A program made the translations under genes and the position numbers. Below are positions 39,348 to 50,931 of a DNA stretch of 64,000 nt, piece by piece. Each line of letters begins with the position of its first letter. Position 1 is the first letter of the stretch. Under the pieces are notes generated by a model. That model had not been told where the DNA came from. It was given only the letters and a program-made list of their open reading frames with translations, and searched no databases. This DNA is from Progne subis subis (taxonomy: Eukaryota > Chordata > Aves > Passeriformes > Hirundinidae), in contig JAKJHU010000030.1 of assembly GCA_022316685.1 (NCBI GenBank), forward strand, positions 17,378,018 through 17,442,017, written 5' to 3'.

Positions 39348-42300
39348 CTGTGTGTCAAGAGACAACAGATTCAAACACAGCTCAGCTCTTACATCTACAG
39401 AATATAAAAGCACAGCAGTATATTCTTCTGTACAGACTGGTTTGTAGACAGTCCAAAGATATGAAACTCTTACAAGTGTTGATGGTCAAGAAAACTGTCA
39501 GTGGAGCCACTCGCAGGTTTGATATTAACCCTTGCCCAGGTGAAAATATGAGCCTGCTCATTGCTCACAAAGATGGTCAGGCAAGAACTGCCTGTCCTGA
39601 GGGAGGTGGTGTTCCAGCACCATCACTGCATTGGTGAGGCTGAGGAACCACGGGAAAACCTGGGCATGGCTATCCTTGCATTCCTGACACTGAGCAAATC
39701 TTCGAAGGATTGTTGGGAAGGGCACCGCAGACATGCTGGCATGAGAGCAGGCCCTGGCAGTGGCATTGCAAAGGACAAGACAAAGCCAATATGTCATGAA
39801 GGGATACTCTGATTGGAACTAGAGAAGTAAGAGTCCTTCCAAAGAAGGAGTCATAGTAGCTGGATGCTTTTTTCCCCCCTTTTTTTTTCTAATATGAGAA
39901 ATAGCAATGACTAAAATCAGAGCATGATACTGCAGAAATGAACATGTTGCAGGGCAGCTGGCATAACAGGCTCTCCAAAATAAAAAGAGAATGAAATAAA
40001 GCCTCAACTCACATTGCAAACATTTCAATATTTTCTCTTTCCCTCTGGAAACGATATGGCTGTGTCATTACCAGGCACATCTCTGGTTCTACCAAAACTG
40101 CTAAATGTATGCTGATGGTAATATGCAGTGTTTTGCCTGCAGTGAAAATGAAAGTTCAGACCAAAATGAACCTGGGCAGCAGTTGGAGAATGAAATAAAG
40201 GCTCTGTAGACCTGGGATCATGTCTTTGAGCTGCCAGTCATGCCTCTGACATGACAACTGATCTCTGTGTTTGTCATTTATCTATCTGTGGAATACAATT
40301 ACTTTTTTTTTTTTTTTTCCCAGGTGAAAGCACACTGGGCTTTTTCAGCTGAATACTGCTGTATCAGAACTAAGTATTTTTAATACACATTTTATTGTAA
40401 GAGTTTCAAGAAGTAGCTGTGGGATGAGAAGGATTCTCTGTCCAAACAGTTTTGTCAGCACTTTTTTTGACAGACAAAAAGTTTGGCAGGTAAATGAAAG
40501 GGTTTCTTTCTACTAGTTGTTAATGCTGTGAAAATATAAATCAGAAAAATCTGAGTTTGTGAGAGACTTCTCTCTCTATACTGTAGATTTATTACCACTA
40601 CTTCGTGGAAAAAGAGGGACTAAGACCCCCATGATAAACAGAAGTCATTTGTGCTTTACACAAGCTTTGCTAAGTTTGCAGACATAAATGTGTATGGGCC
40701 TGCTGAGTTGAAGTTTAAATGCTGCTTGAAGTGTTGTCTGAGCATACTTTATTTCTCATAATTTCCTAAATAGCATCTCATTACAGAAAGGCTGGAAAGA
40801 AATCTGCAGATGTTGGACGTTAAAAAAAAGGTCCTTGCAACCACTGAACATATTAGCACATCTGTGTTTCCCTTATATAAGCTACTGTTTTCAAGGCTGA
40901 ATCACTTGGCCATACCCTGGACTTGAAAGTAGCATAACACATTTTCAATTCAGGAGTGATGCCTTTTGGATTTTATTTTGTCTGTGTCCATTTTGTTTGT
41001 GTATTTGTTTTATTAAGGAAATAAGAATGTTTAACAATATATAAAATCTGAAATAATATGAGGCATGTCTCTTTTATGCTCAAGCAAAATTACTCATATT
41101 TAAAATTATGGTTTGCAGGTTTATTAATTTAGATGTTTGAATGTTGAAGTCGTAGAGTTCACAACCCATAACCATATGGAAGTTTTTAGAAACTAGTCTT
41201 GCTGTGTGTACCAAATTTCTGTTGAGCCAGTATTCACATGGTGCTAAACGAAATTTAGCAGTGAAGAATTTCAGTCTAGAAGTCCATCAGAGCAGCACCT
41301 TTTGCTGATTACTCATTTGCTTCTACTTTTAACCACTGAATTTGAGCTTGCAACTTCCTGAGTTAATTGGTGCTCCATTCACTACTGTAGAGGGTGACCA
41401 TCTGCTCATCTGTTCTGCCTCTAAGGATTTTTTTTTTTTTTTTAAGCAATGCTGATCTCAGAAAATTTGAAAGGGCAGCAGGAAAGATGTCAAAAATCTT
41501 AAGTTCTTAAAGTTTTGCAGGAAAATAAAAATGAGCAGGGGAAAAAAATTTTTCTTGCCCTTGGGAATAGGCAAGGCTCACTGTCACCTCGTTCTTTGTC
41601 AAGTTAATCTGTCTGGGAAAAAGATCCCCTAAGTGTTCCGGTCATGGGAGGAGTTTCAGTGATGGTTTGCACCTCCTCAGGATCTTCAGTCAAGACACAC
41701 ATGTGTAGGAAATTTAGTTTCATTAACTTCAGGGATGTTAGCACTACTTATTTTCCTTTTGGAGGTTGTCCTCCAAAGAAACCTACAAGCAGTAGGACAT
41801 AAAAATGTAACTGCCATTTCAAAATCAAATAGGAATGTCCAGCTTAATAGCTCTGTATTTTTAAAAATATGATGACTTCTGAACTCTTGCTTATTTAAGA
41901 CCTTGAGGACTCAAAAAGGAAAAATATGTGTAGCCATGTGACAAAGCAAATATGCCAAAGGAGGATTTGTTCAGTTTTGAGAAGATCAGCAGCAGTGATT
42001 CACCCTCATGGCTGGTCTGGACTGCAATATGGTCAACTGATTCCCCCAGGGAGGAAGAAAGGGTGAAAGTCCCACACTGCTCTGTGGTCACACAGGGAGC
42101 AGTGACCTGTGGCAGGGTGGCTCCAGCCTGTGCATCCAGTGCAAAGAACTTCAGCCTTAACCATCAGTATTGTTGTTGTAGGGGATTCAAGTCAGGCAGT
42201 CCAAATGTAGCTTTTACAATGAGAGAGAGTGAAAACTTTGAAACAAGAGAACTCACCATCCAGAGACTGAATAAACAAAAGCGTATTTAGACAACTGTGT

Positions 42301-42676
42301 GCTATTCAGCACTTTACATCATGCAAAGAAGAGAGTCCCTCCTCTTTTCAAGTCCCTGCACAAACCTTGCCGTAGGTTTTTCAGACTGATCTGAGAGATT
42401 TGTTGCTTTCAAAAACATCGGTTACCAGATCTAGATGAGTTGAAAGGAGTTACAGTGTCCTTTGTATACCCTGCCCCTCTCATCCAGCTTTGAAATCTAT
42501 GAAAGCAAAGGAAACTATGTAATAAATTTTGGTGTTTTTTTCCAATAATTGCTCAGGTGGTCAATGCTTTGTAAGGAATTACTGATTTTTTGGAATTTTT
42601 GATCCTTGAAAGGATCAATAGGTTATATTTTTTCTGAGGAACACCCACAGTAGTAAAGTCTGAAGTGGCACTAAGC

Positions 42677-42757
42677 AGAAAAAAAAAAAAACAAGAAAAA
42701 AAAAACAAAACAACAAAACAAAAACAAAACAAAACAAAAACAAAACAAAACAAAAAA
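42677..42757 (+). repeat. A-rich / CAAAA simple repeat (U-rich in ASAP1 sense)
   Basis: An A12 run and a second A run lead into repeated CAAAA and CAAAAA units. In ASAP1 sense this is a UUUUG-type repeat starting about 88 nt downstream of the 5' splice site of the MRSS exon. Confidence 0.95.
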
Positions 42758-42845
42758 ACCACTGGCAGGTATTAGAATTGATAAAACATCTGGTCTGCTT
42801 TTTACTCTTTAAACGAGTTAGTTATATATATGTCTTTTGTCTTAC

Positions 42846-42932
42846 CGATTCCATAGTGAATCTCTTGAAGAAAAACTTGAAAGCCTGGATGCTGAAGATC
42901 TCATGTCTCACCTGTCACAACCAGAAACCTAC
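42846..42932 (-). CDS. ASAP1: ASAP1 exon with start codon (MRSS N-terminus); coding part 42904-42846
   Basis: The minus strand from 42904 down to 42846 encodes MRSSASRLSSFSSRDSLWN plus two bases (CG) of an Arg codon, followed by a 5' splice site CG|GTAAGA (GT at 42845-42844). All 20 residues, counting the split Arg, match the N-terminus I recall for mammalian ASAP1. ASAP1 is an Arf GTPase-activating protein acting at focal adhesions, podosomes and endocytic membranes through BAR, PH, ArfGAP, ankyrin, proline-rich and SH3 modules; this leader lies before the BAR domain. The start codon has a purine (G) at -3. On its 5' side a pyrimidine-rich stretch ends in TTTAG at 42933, so the exon probably begins at 42932 with 28 nt of 5' UTR and an upstream noncoding exon exists. 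The 5' boundary is the least certain part; the exon could instead run further up to an unseen start site. The exon is too short to stand out as an open frame, and its antisense is open on the plus strand. Confidence 0.93.
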
Positions 42933-45900
42933 CTAAATGAGGAGAAAATATCAAGTAAGTAAAACTGACCAAAGCTATGGAACTGACAAAGTCGCTTATT
43001 TAAAGAGTCAGTTTGAAACAATGTGTGTTAATTCTTCAGTGATGGAAATTTAGCTTACATTTTTTGGTTGCTGCATTTGATATTGTGAGTTTCACTGTGA
43101 TAAACAGATCCATTAGAATTTCCCTGAAAAAGAACACCTTGTTAAAAATTGCTAGAGGAGAGCTTTTTCTGGCTGGGAAAACTCTGTCTAGCTCAATGTG
43201 GCAACTACTCAATCAGCTGCACTTAGTGCAGTGCTGGTGACATTGCCTGTCCAAGTTGGCTGACACATCAGAAGACCCCTGTTTTCTGATATAAGTTCAG
43301 TCTCACAATTCAAGCTGAAAATTTCAGTGTCAGGTGTATGCACCAGACTGACCTTTTTGGAAGATGGAGATAAGATCTGAAGGATAAAGAGACCGGGAAC
43401 AAAAAGTGTTCTGACAGGAAGTAATCCTGCATGTAGGAGAGGGCAGAAGGGTGGGGGGAGACAGTCACAGGAGGATATGGACAAATGGTCTCACAGGTTT
43501 TCATCAGGTTTTTCTGCCATTATATTGCATACTCTTTCCAGTTTAAGATTTGTGTTGCTGTGGGGAAAGGAATATGCTGGACATGCTGCAAAGCCCTGAG
43601 CTGGTGAGTAGAGCTGGCGCATACTTTTCATTTTGTGACATTCTGGGCTGATCTTTAAGTTTGGTCCAAAGAAAAAAGCTGGAAAAATTTGGCAGGGGCT
43701 TGAAGCCAGATATGTGTGCTGGGAAGGAGAATACTACACAGAAGCCATTGCCATGAGATGATAAAGCAGGGAGGCTGGGACAAGCCCCATGAGACAGAGA
43801 GATGTGGGCTGCGTGAGCTTGCACATGGGAGAGGTGACAAGGTCCCGTAAGGATGAGATGAATCAAACAGAGGGGCCGAGGCAGCAAGGGAGTGGGAGAG
43901 AGGCCACCCCCAGATTACACCCTTTGATTAACCAGTCTGCCCATTTTTATTTGAGCACATCACTTTATTCCTTGATTCCATGAGGAGAAACACAAATCCT
44001 TCTCCATGAGTAATTTTTTTTTACCTTCTGTCTAAGAGAAGCCTTGTTATGCCTGTTGACCTATTTCCCCAGAGACTGCTGTAGTTTGTTTATGGGGTTT
44101 GTCCTGTTTGTTTTGTGTTTCCAGATATGTCATGTTGGTCTGGAGGGTTTCCAACCCTTAACATTAAAAATAACATAGAATAATCCCTGTCTCCAAGACA
44201 TACGAGATTCAATTAAAAATTGCGACATAAAAGTTTTTGAATGGAATGTTAGTATCTCTCTTTTCCCTTCCATTTCTGGGCCTTTAGGATACTTTCAAGT
44301 AATGTTGTCAAGAGCTCTTTTATTATTAAGAGGGTTAGACATCTTTTTTTACCAGCAGATTTCAGATTTTTACATGTTGGCTGGAAAGAGTCTGAGATTT
44401 TACTAGGTATGCCACCAGCACAGGAGGATAAATGATTACAGGTTCTGCTTATAAGGAGGAGGTGTGTCCTTTGTTTTGAAATGTGCAAGAGGAGGAGTAT
44501 CTGCTTCAAATCAAGAATATTATGCTTGAATATTGTGTTACATGCAGGAAAAAAATTGTGAGAAGGTGGCCCTGGCACTGCACTGTGTTTTTGTGGATTG
44601 GGAAAGGCCTCTCCTGGCAGAAAACTGAGTACCACCATCTTCAGCAAACACATAGCCACTGGCAACCCTGTATGTGACTCAACCCATGATGACATGTCTG
44701 CTGGTTCTTTAATTTTACAGCACACCTCTTCCTTTTAATTATATTATTCATCTCCCTAGGCATTTTTTTACACTCACCATCATCATAGGTTTATGTTATT
44801 CAAATCAAAGCAAGAAACAAAAAAAATATAAAGGCTCATTACTTTCTAAATCGGATGCTGACCTAAGTTTACAAGTAACTATGATTGACATTGGACTAAA
44901 TTTTTAATGGATGACAATTTATTTTCATAAGTCTAAAAAGTCACAAATTCTCTTTATGTCTGCTATAATAAGCTACTGAATATTATTTAATTGCTCATTT
45001 GCTATGAGTGGCATTATGAGCATTTTTGGTTAGATCTCGGTGGTTTAGAATGATTATATTCCCTTTCTAGGTCTCCTACTCATTTTGGGGCCGCTTGATA
45101 CAAGAGCAATTAGCAAATAAATTAAATATCAAAGAAATTCAGAAAAATATTTATGAAGAAATCAAGTTGGTTGAAGTTATCATCACTGATTGATTAGAAA
45201 CAGCACTGAGAAGGAAGCATGTGTGGCTCTCCTAAAGAAAGGAATGGTGGCCCAGTGATGAAAGTGATCATGTGAGTTCAACACTGACTCAGTGACCTTG
45301 ACAATTTATTAGGGCATCATTCAGGTGGCAAATTCCTCAAGCCATATACCCATTAGAGTCATTTATCTGAGTAAAGAGTCCTTTGAGGCTAAATGCAGCT
45401 TTTCTGAAACACTTGACCCAATGACAGTAGTAGAATTTGGCCTGTGTCAAGATGGCATTTTGACTCTTCTCACCCCCCCCAAAAAACAAAACCAGCGCAC
45501 TCTGACCATCCTTGGCAATGTGGGGATAACAATTACCAGATTTGTGTAAAATCTTTATATATACAGTATGTGAGTGGGAGCAGGGAGTGACGACGAATTA
45601 TAAAAGCCCAGAACATATAGAGAACAATGAAAACTGAAGAAGTATGATTGCCTTTCACCCAGGAACACCCACACCTGAAAAGAGAAAGTCTAGTGGGGCT
45701 TAAGTAAGGAGGGTGCCTAACTGAGAACAGGGTGACATTAATGGCAGCTGGGTGACACTCGACACAATACAGTAATACAATAGCAGATACTATTAATCCT
45801 TAGATGAGGAAAGCATTTGTTCTTGTGCCTAGTTATAAATACATACAATTATATTGCATTAATTGGTACAATCTAAGTGCTTGACTAATCCTAATGCTTA

Positions 45901-48900
45901 ACTAATAAGTATAATGAGTTGAATCCCTATATTTTTAAGGTTTTAGAACAGGGTAAATGTTGTGGAAAGCTAATGTATTCTCAGGAAGAGAATATAAAAA
46001 CTGCCAATATATTGGGTAATAATCAAGAAAAAAAATGCAGGGATTTTCAGAGGAGAGGAAAATACCAGGAAACATTTTTTTACACTCTTTAATTACCTGC
46101 ATTTGATATTGCTTAAACTCTGTGTGATTTCTTGCATAAGTCATTTAATGACCTATTTTATCTTGCTTTTTGTTTTAGAGGCCTTTTTTTCCCCTTTCAT
46201 AACAGACTGTATGACCTGAGTAGCAATAATATAAATCCATATTTTTTATGTCTAATAACTATTTTAGGGCAAATACTAGCCAGCCGATTTTCTCATATGC
46301 CCGAACTAGAGTTAGCCTAACTAGAAAAACTCAAACAAGCAAAAGTTAATATTGTTTCTACAGTCACTGATATAACAATAGTAGTTGTGCACCACCATGC
46401 TGAAAATCAACTCCCTTTATGTCCAAACAATAGCATGAATCACAGAAATCTGACCTTGATATACAAATGTGATCATGTAGTAATTATAGCTCTTGTGCTT
46501 TCTGTATAAACAGACTACTTCAGCTGGAAATGCTGTAGGGTACTGCTTCGTTCTGCAATTTGCAGCTCATCACTGAGCAGAAAGCTTTTATAAACCCAAA
46601 AAGCTTTAAAATAAAGCAGGTAGAAAAATCTTATTTCCCACAATGAAAATAATAAGCTGGTTATTTGGACAGCAGCGAATCAAGCCATTGTTCTATCTAC
46701 ATTCTGTTGAAAAGCAGATATTAAAAATTTAAAGATTGTCCTCAAAATCACATTTTGTAAAGGTTATTAAAGACACTTCCATGGGCAAAATATGGAACTA
46801 AATTATTCAGTCCAAGTGGTAACCGACATGTTCTTTAGCAACTGTGAGGTTAACAAAAATATCATTCATTTCATGCCAAAATCTGCTTGTTCTTTTTGTG
46901 TCTGTATTGGTATCATCCAAACAGGATGTGACAAACATATGTTCTTTGGCTTTGCCCTAATCTGTGATTTGGATAACACTATTAAGATGTGGTCTAACAA
47001 ACTTCAGGGAAGCAAATCTGAGGATATTTGTCTGTGGACTTGATTTTAGTACATCCTATGCAATAGAAGCTCCAGCCTGACCTCACAAATTAGCCTTATG
47101 TGTTTTCAGTGCTTCCATAGACATATATGATCAAAATATTAGCATGCTTATAGGCATGGACTGAACCCTGAAAGAAAACAGAAAAGGAAAATTAACCCAG
47201 CACAGAGCCCAGGAGTGACCCTGAAGGTCTGAGTAAATGAGTCCCCACTTATGAGGGTTTCCAAGAATGTCAATTGCTCAGGTTTTAGATTATTCAATTA
47301 TTACAGTGATGACTTTGGAGAATCCTAATTACTTAATCAGAATTTTGTTTAGTGCCACAAGTGCTACCAAAGTTCATAAGTAATACATAAGTAGTATAGA
47401 TTTTTCTTTTCCCCGGGAAAATTTAACACCTGAAAAAAAAAAAAAAATCAAGATAGCTTTCTTGAAATAAAAATATTTTCCCTAATTCCATCTTGATCAG
47501 CATGCAGTGAGTAATGACAAAAGTAATAAATTGCATTACTTTTCTCTGATTCTCTATAAATAATACCTGGAATTAACAATGCCAGTGTTTTGCACTGGAT
47601 TGATGTCAGTCTGAGGGGGTTATCAATCCTCAGGTCATTACCCCAAACTTTTAAATATATTGGTAAAGTACAAGATTTCTTCTATTTGTCTTGAAATACC
47701 CTTGTGTTTGAATATGTATAGAAAATCAACTTAAAAATTCAGACCTTTTCTTGCATGGTACTTTTAGAAATAGCAACTGATTAAAAAAAGAACCTAGTTT
47801 TAGGAGATGGTTATTACTGTTAGAATGAAAATCAGTTCTCTGTCTCATATGATATAATTGTCATATGATTATGAAGTGATCATAAAAGCTGCCCATGGAT
47901 GGGCTGTGCAAGTGCTATAGAGCAGTGGTCTGGAATTCATGCTGCAAAACATAATTCTAAGACTGAACAGTTTTTTACTGTATCCCCACCATGGGATTTT
48001 ATAGCACATTGCCAGAGAGGGCCAGAGGGCTCAAGGGTACTTGTTTGGTCATTTCCTGCAGTCTTGTTCAGAGGTGAATTTTATTTAAGACTCAGATATA
48101 GACGAAGATATGTGTAAGTATTTAGACTGAATGACTTTCTAGTCTTTGAAGCCTGTCTTTTGTTATTTGTCTAAGGGCTTCAGGATGATGGTATTGTGAG
48201 TCAAATCTCCTTGTATCCACTTAAGAGTGACCTTTTTATCATTTCCGACTATATCCATCAGCTGTTTCTTGGGCTCAGGGAAGAATTTTCATTTTGTGGA
48301 GGCAGCACATAATCAGAGTGTCTGCTGCCCAGCTTCAGACCTCTGGAGGGCTTTCACTGATCTTGTCAAGGCTATTTTTTTTATATTTGATGACAAGGTT
48401 GCATTCACAGTCCAAGATTTTGAGTTACTTATAATCCACTTCTGAAAACTGTGAGGGGCTAATAACACGCAAATGCTTCTCACCTTCCCTGTATGCTTAG
48501 TTGCTGCTTAATAATTTACTTAGTAAAAAGTTTATCGCAAAATACCCTGTGCATGGTATATAGATTATAGATTAATAATATAATGTAAATATGACATCAA
48601 ACCCTCTTTGTCAGTGCCCCCACTCATTCTCAATAGCCTCTGATTGTGGGCTGAATTCAAGATCAGTCATTTGCTGTCTGAGTTTTTAAGAAGGAGTCAT
48701 TATTAAAATTAGAAACTAAACCTGGTACATCTGTGTTAAGGATCTAATCGTCTCTGCACAAAAAAGTTGGGTGTGTTTGAACATTCCATGTCCTTCCTAC
48801 AGCAGCTTTCCTACTCTGAGTTGGCAGCACTCAGGCAAAGCAAGCACCACACCTTCTACTTCCAGCCTTCATCAATTAGTCAGGAACTCTTGAGGTCATG

Positions 48901-50489
48901 CATTGTCCTGGTGTCTGAACACCTCTCAGAAGTTTATATATTTGATAAACATTTGTAGGATGGCTACAGCAGACTAAAAACAAGACCGTCAGGCTCCAGT
49001 TTGTGACAACCCTGCTCCTCTTGATACAGCTCTGTCCTTGACAGTGCCGTGTTTGTCATTCCTTCCTCTTTGACATGCACCAAGCAGCACCACTCTTCTT
49101 CTTAACAGCCCTGTGAAAATGTAATTTATTTTGGCTTGGTAATACCACTAGCCATCCTGTCCTTCAGCAGAGTGCAGAACTATCAAAGTGTAAATACAAG
49201 GCACATAGAAACCTCAAGGCCATAGAAAGATGTTCCTAAGTATTCTCTTCTGGTCTGTATCTACCCATACAGTGAGTCATGCCCAGATCCATGAGCATGG
49301 GTATTTATGTCTTATCATATGTCCTATCTACATAGAAAAACGAGATAAACTCAAAAGTTAGTGACAGAACAGAACCTTTACAACTTAACCCAAACTCAGT
49401 CCGTGTAAATGGAATTCTTTACCTCTGCTTTAGTGTGCTCTGACTCAACTTTTAGACTGTAAAAGTGGGCTTTATCTGACAAAGTGTCTTTGCCGCATCT
49501 GTTCACTCCAGATTTCTTTCATCGTGACTGATGATATGGTCAACAGAGACAACTGCAAGTAGGTTGCATCTCACCTCATCCTACAAAAGTAGAAGTCTAA
49601 AACAGAGATAATAAAGTAGATGTCTATAAAATCAGATGAATCACATGCTAAAATGCTTTTTTCATCCTACTGACTAAAAGACAGGGTAGAGTGCTGATTC
49701 CAGAGGTGAACACCAGCTCCAAAGATACTGCATGCCTGAACTGTACCACAGGCAGGTATAAGATTATACCTCTAATTCTACAGTCAGGAGGAGACATTAG
49801 GAAGAAGAAAACAAATTTTAAAAAAACCCAACCTTTCAATGGAAAATTACACAAAAATTTGGTGCAGTGCCATGTATACTGACATATTTTCCAGTGGCTA
49901 TCTAATGGGAAGTTGTGCTGATCTTTCAGAATTTGTTTGATAGAAGTTACACAAAAAACTCACAATAAAATTATATGTTGTAATGTAAGTTTTATTTTTT
50001 TACCAAAATCTGAATCTGAAAAATAACCTCTTTTTTCTGTTTCATTTGTATCATTTTCCTCTCAATTTCATGTAACACTGCTTGGGCTGCCTATCTTGGT
50101 AAAAGCATGAATTTATACCAAGACAGGAGTAAGCAAATCATACCGTTTTCAAGAAGGTGGGAAAGCATTGAGAATTACGGCCTCCAAGCCTTGAAGGTAG
50201 TTAAAAATGCAGAATAAATAACACATTATATTCTCTAAACATCTCCTGTTACTTAACAAAATGCTTAATAAAAATTAATATTACCAGTGCATTAATTAGT
50301 TAAACTGACTAAGGAGTTCCTAATATCTCTGCAAGTGACAGTGAGATGAGTATTTTGAATGTACTCAGATGGGGTTGACTCATATTATAGAAAGCAGAGA
50401 TGTGCATAGTGGGTATCTGGAGGTTTCCTCTGCCCTTCTGCAGTTGTGGAGCTGATCTGCCTGCTCTATGAATACTTAGATACTTACTG

Positions 50490-50559
50490 AAAGAGAGAAA
50501 GATAGAGAGAGAGAGAAAGAAAGAAAGAGAGAAAGAAAGGGAGAAAGGAAGAAAGGAAG

Positions 50560-50590
<31 letters not shown>

Positions 50591-50931
50591 AAAAGAAAGA
50601 AAGAAAGAGAAAGAAAGAGAAAGAAAGAAAGAAAGAAAGAGAAAGAAAGAAAGAGAAAGAAAGAAAGAAAAAGAAAGAAAGAAAAGAAAGAAAGAAAAGA
50701 AAAGAAAAGAAAAGAAAAGAAAAGAAAAGAAAAGAAAAGAAAAGAAAAGAAAAGAAAAGAAAAGAAAAGAAAAGAAAGAAGAGAAGAGAAGAGAAGAGAA
50801 GAGAAGAGAAGAGAAGAGAAGAGAAGAGAAGAGAAAAGAAAAGAAAAGAAAAGAAAAGAAAAGAAAAGAAAAGAAAAGAAAAGAAAAGAAAAGAAAAGAA
50901 AAGAAAAGAAAAGGAAGGAAGAAAGAAAAGA
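50490..50931 (+). repeat. Compound GA-rich microsatellite, about 440 bp pure-purine tract
   Basis: Essentially every base is A or G. Sub-blocks in order: mixed GAGA/GAAA units to about 50690, a GAAAA array to about 50775, a GAGAA (GAAGA) array to about 50833, a second GAAAA array to about 50910, and a short degraded end. The mirror-symmetric polypurine structure could form triplex DNA. Length is likely polymorphic, and the assembled length may be unreliable. Confidence 0.97.

Larger units (their letters stand above)
32176..42845 (-). other. ASAP1: ASAP1 intron between the MRSS and MPDQ exons
   Basis: The intron is bounded by GT at 42845-42844 and AG at 32177-32176. The tract before the AG is only moderately pyrimidine-rich (ttctcctgggctttaccggtggggcag), so the 3' splice site looks weak and may compete with use of the CpG-island promoter. 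Contents by eye: the CpG island at the 3' end, a 3'-complete CR1 at 38.9-39.3 kb, a CAAAA-type simple repeat at 42.68-42.76 kb, and poly(A/T) runs. Somewhat GC-richer unclassified segments lie at about 34.05-34.6, 36.3-36.65 and 39.55-39.8 kb. No coding exon was recognised in it. Confidence 0.8.

Noticed and set aside
42857..42954. Apparent plus-strand coding exon (ESLEEKLESLDAEDLMSHLS...) with an ideal GTAAGT donor
   Set aside because: It is the antisense of the ASAP1 MRSS exon. The minus-strand reading matches a known protein residue for residue with correct splice phase; the plus-strand frame matches nothing.
44249..44725. 158-codon open frame on the minus strand
   Set aside because: No domain, no known protein similarity and no clear splice or promoter context; length is within chance for this window.
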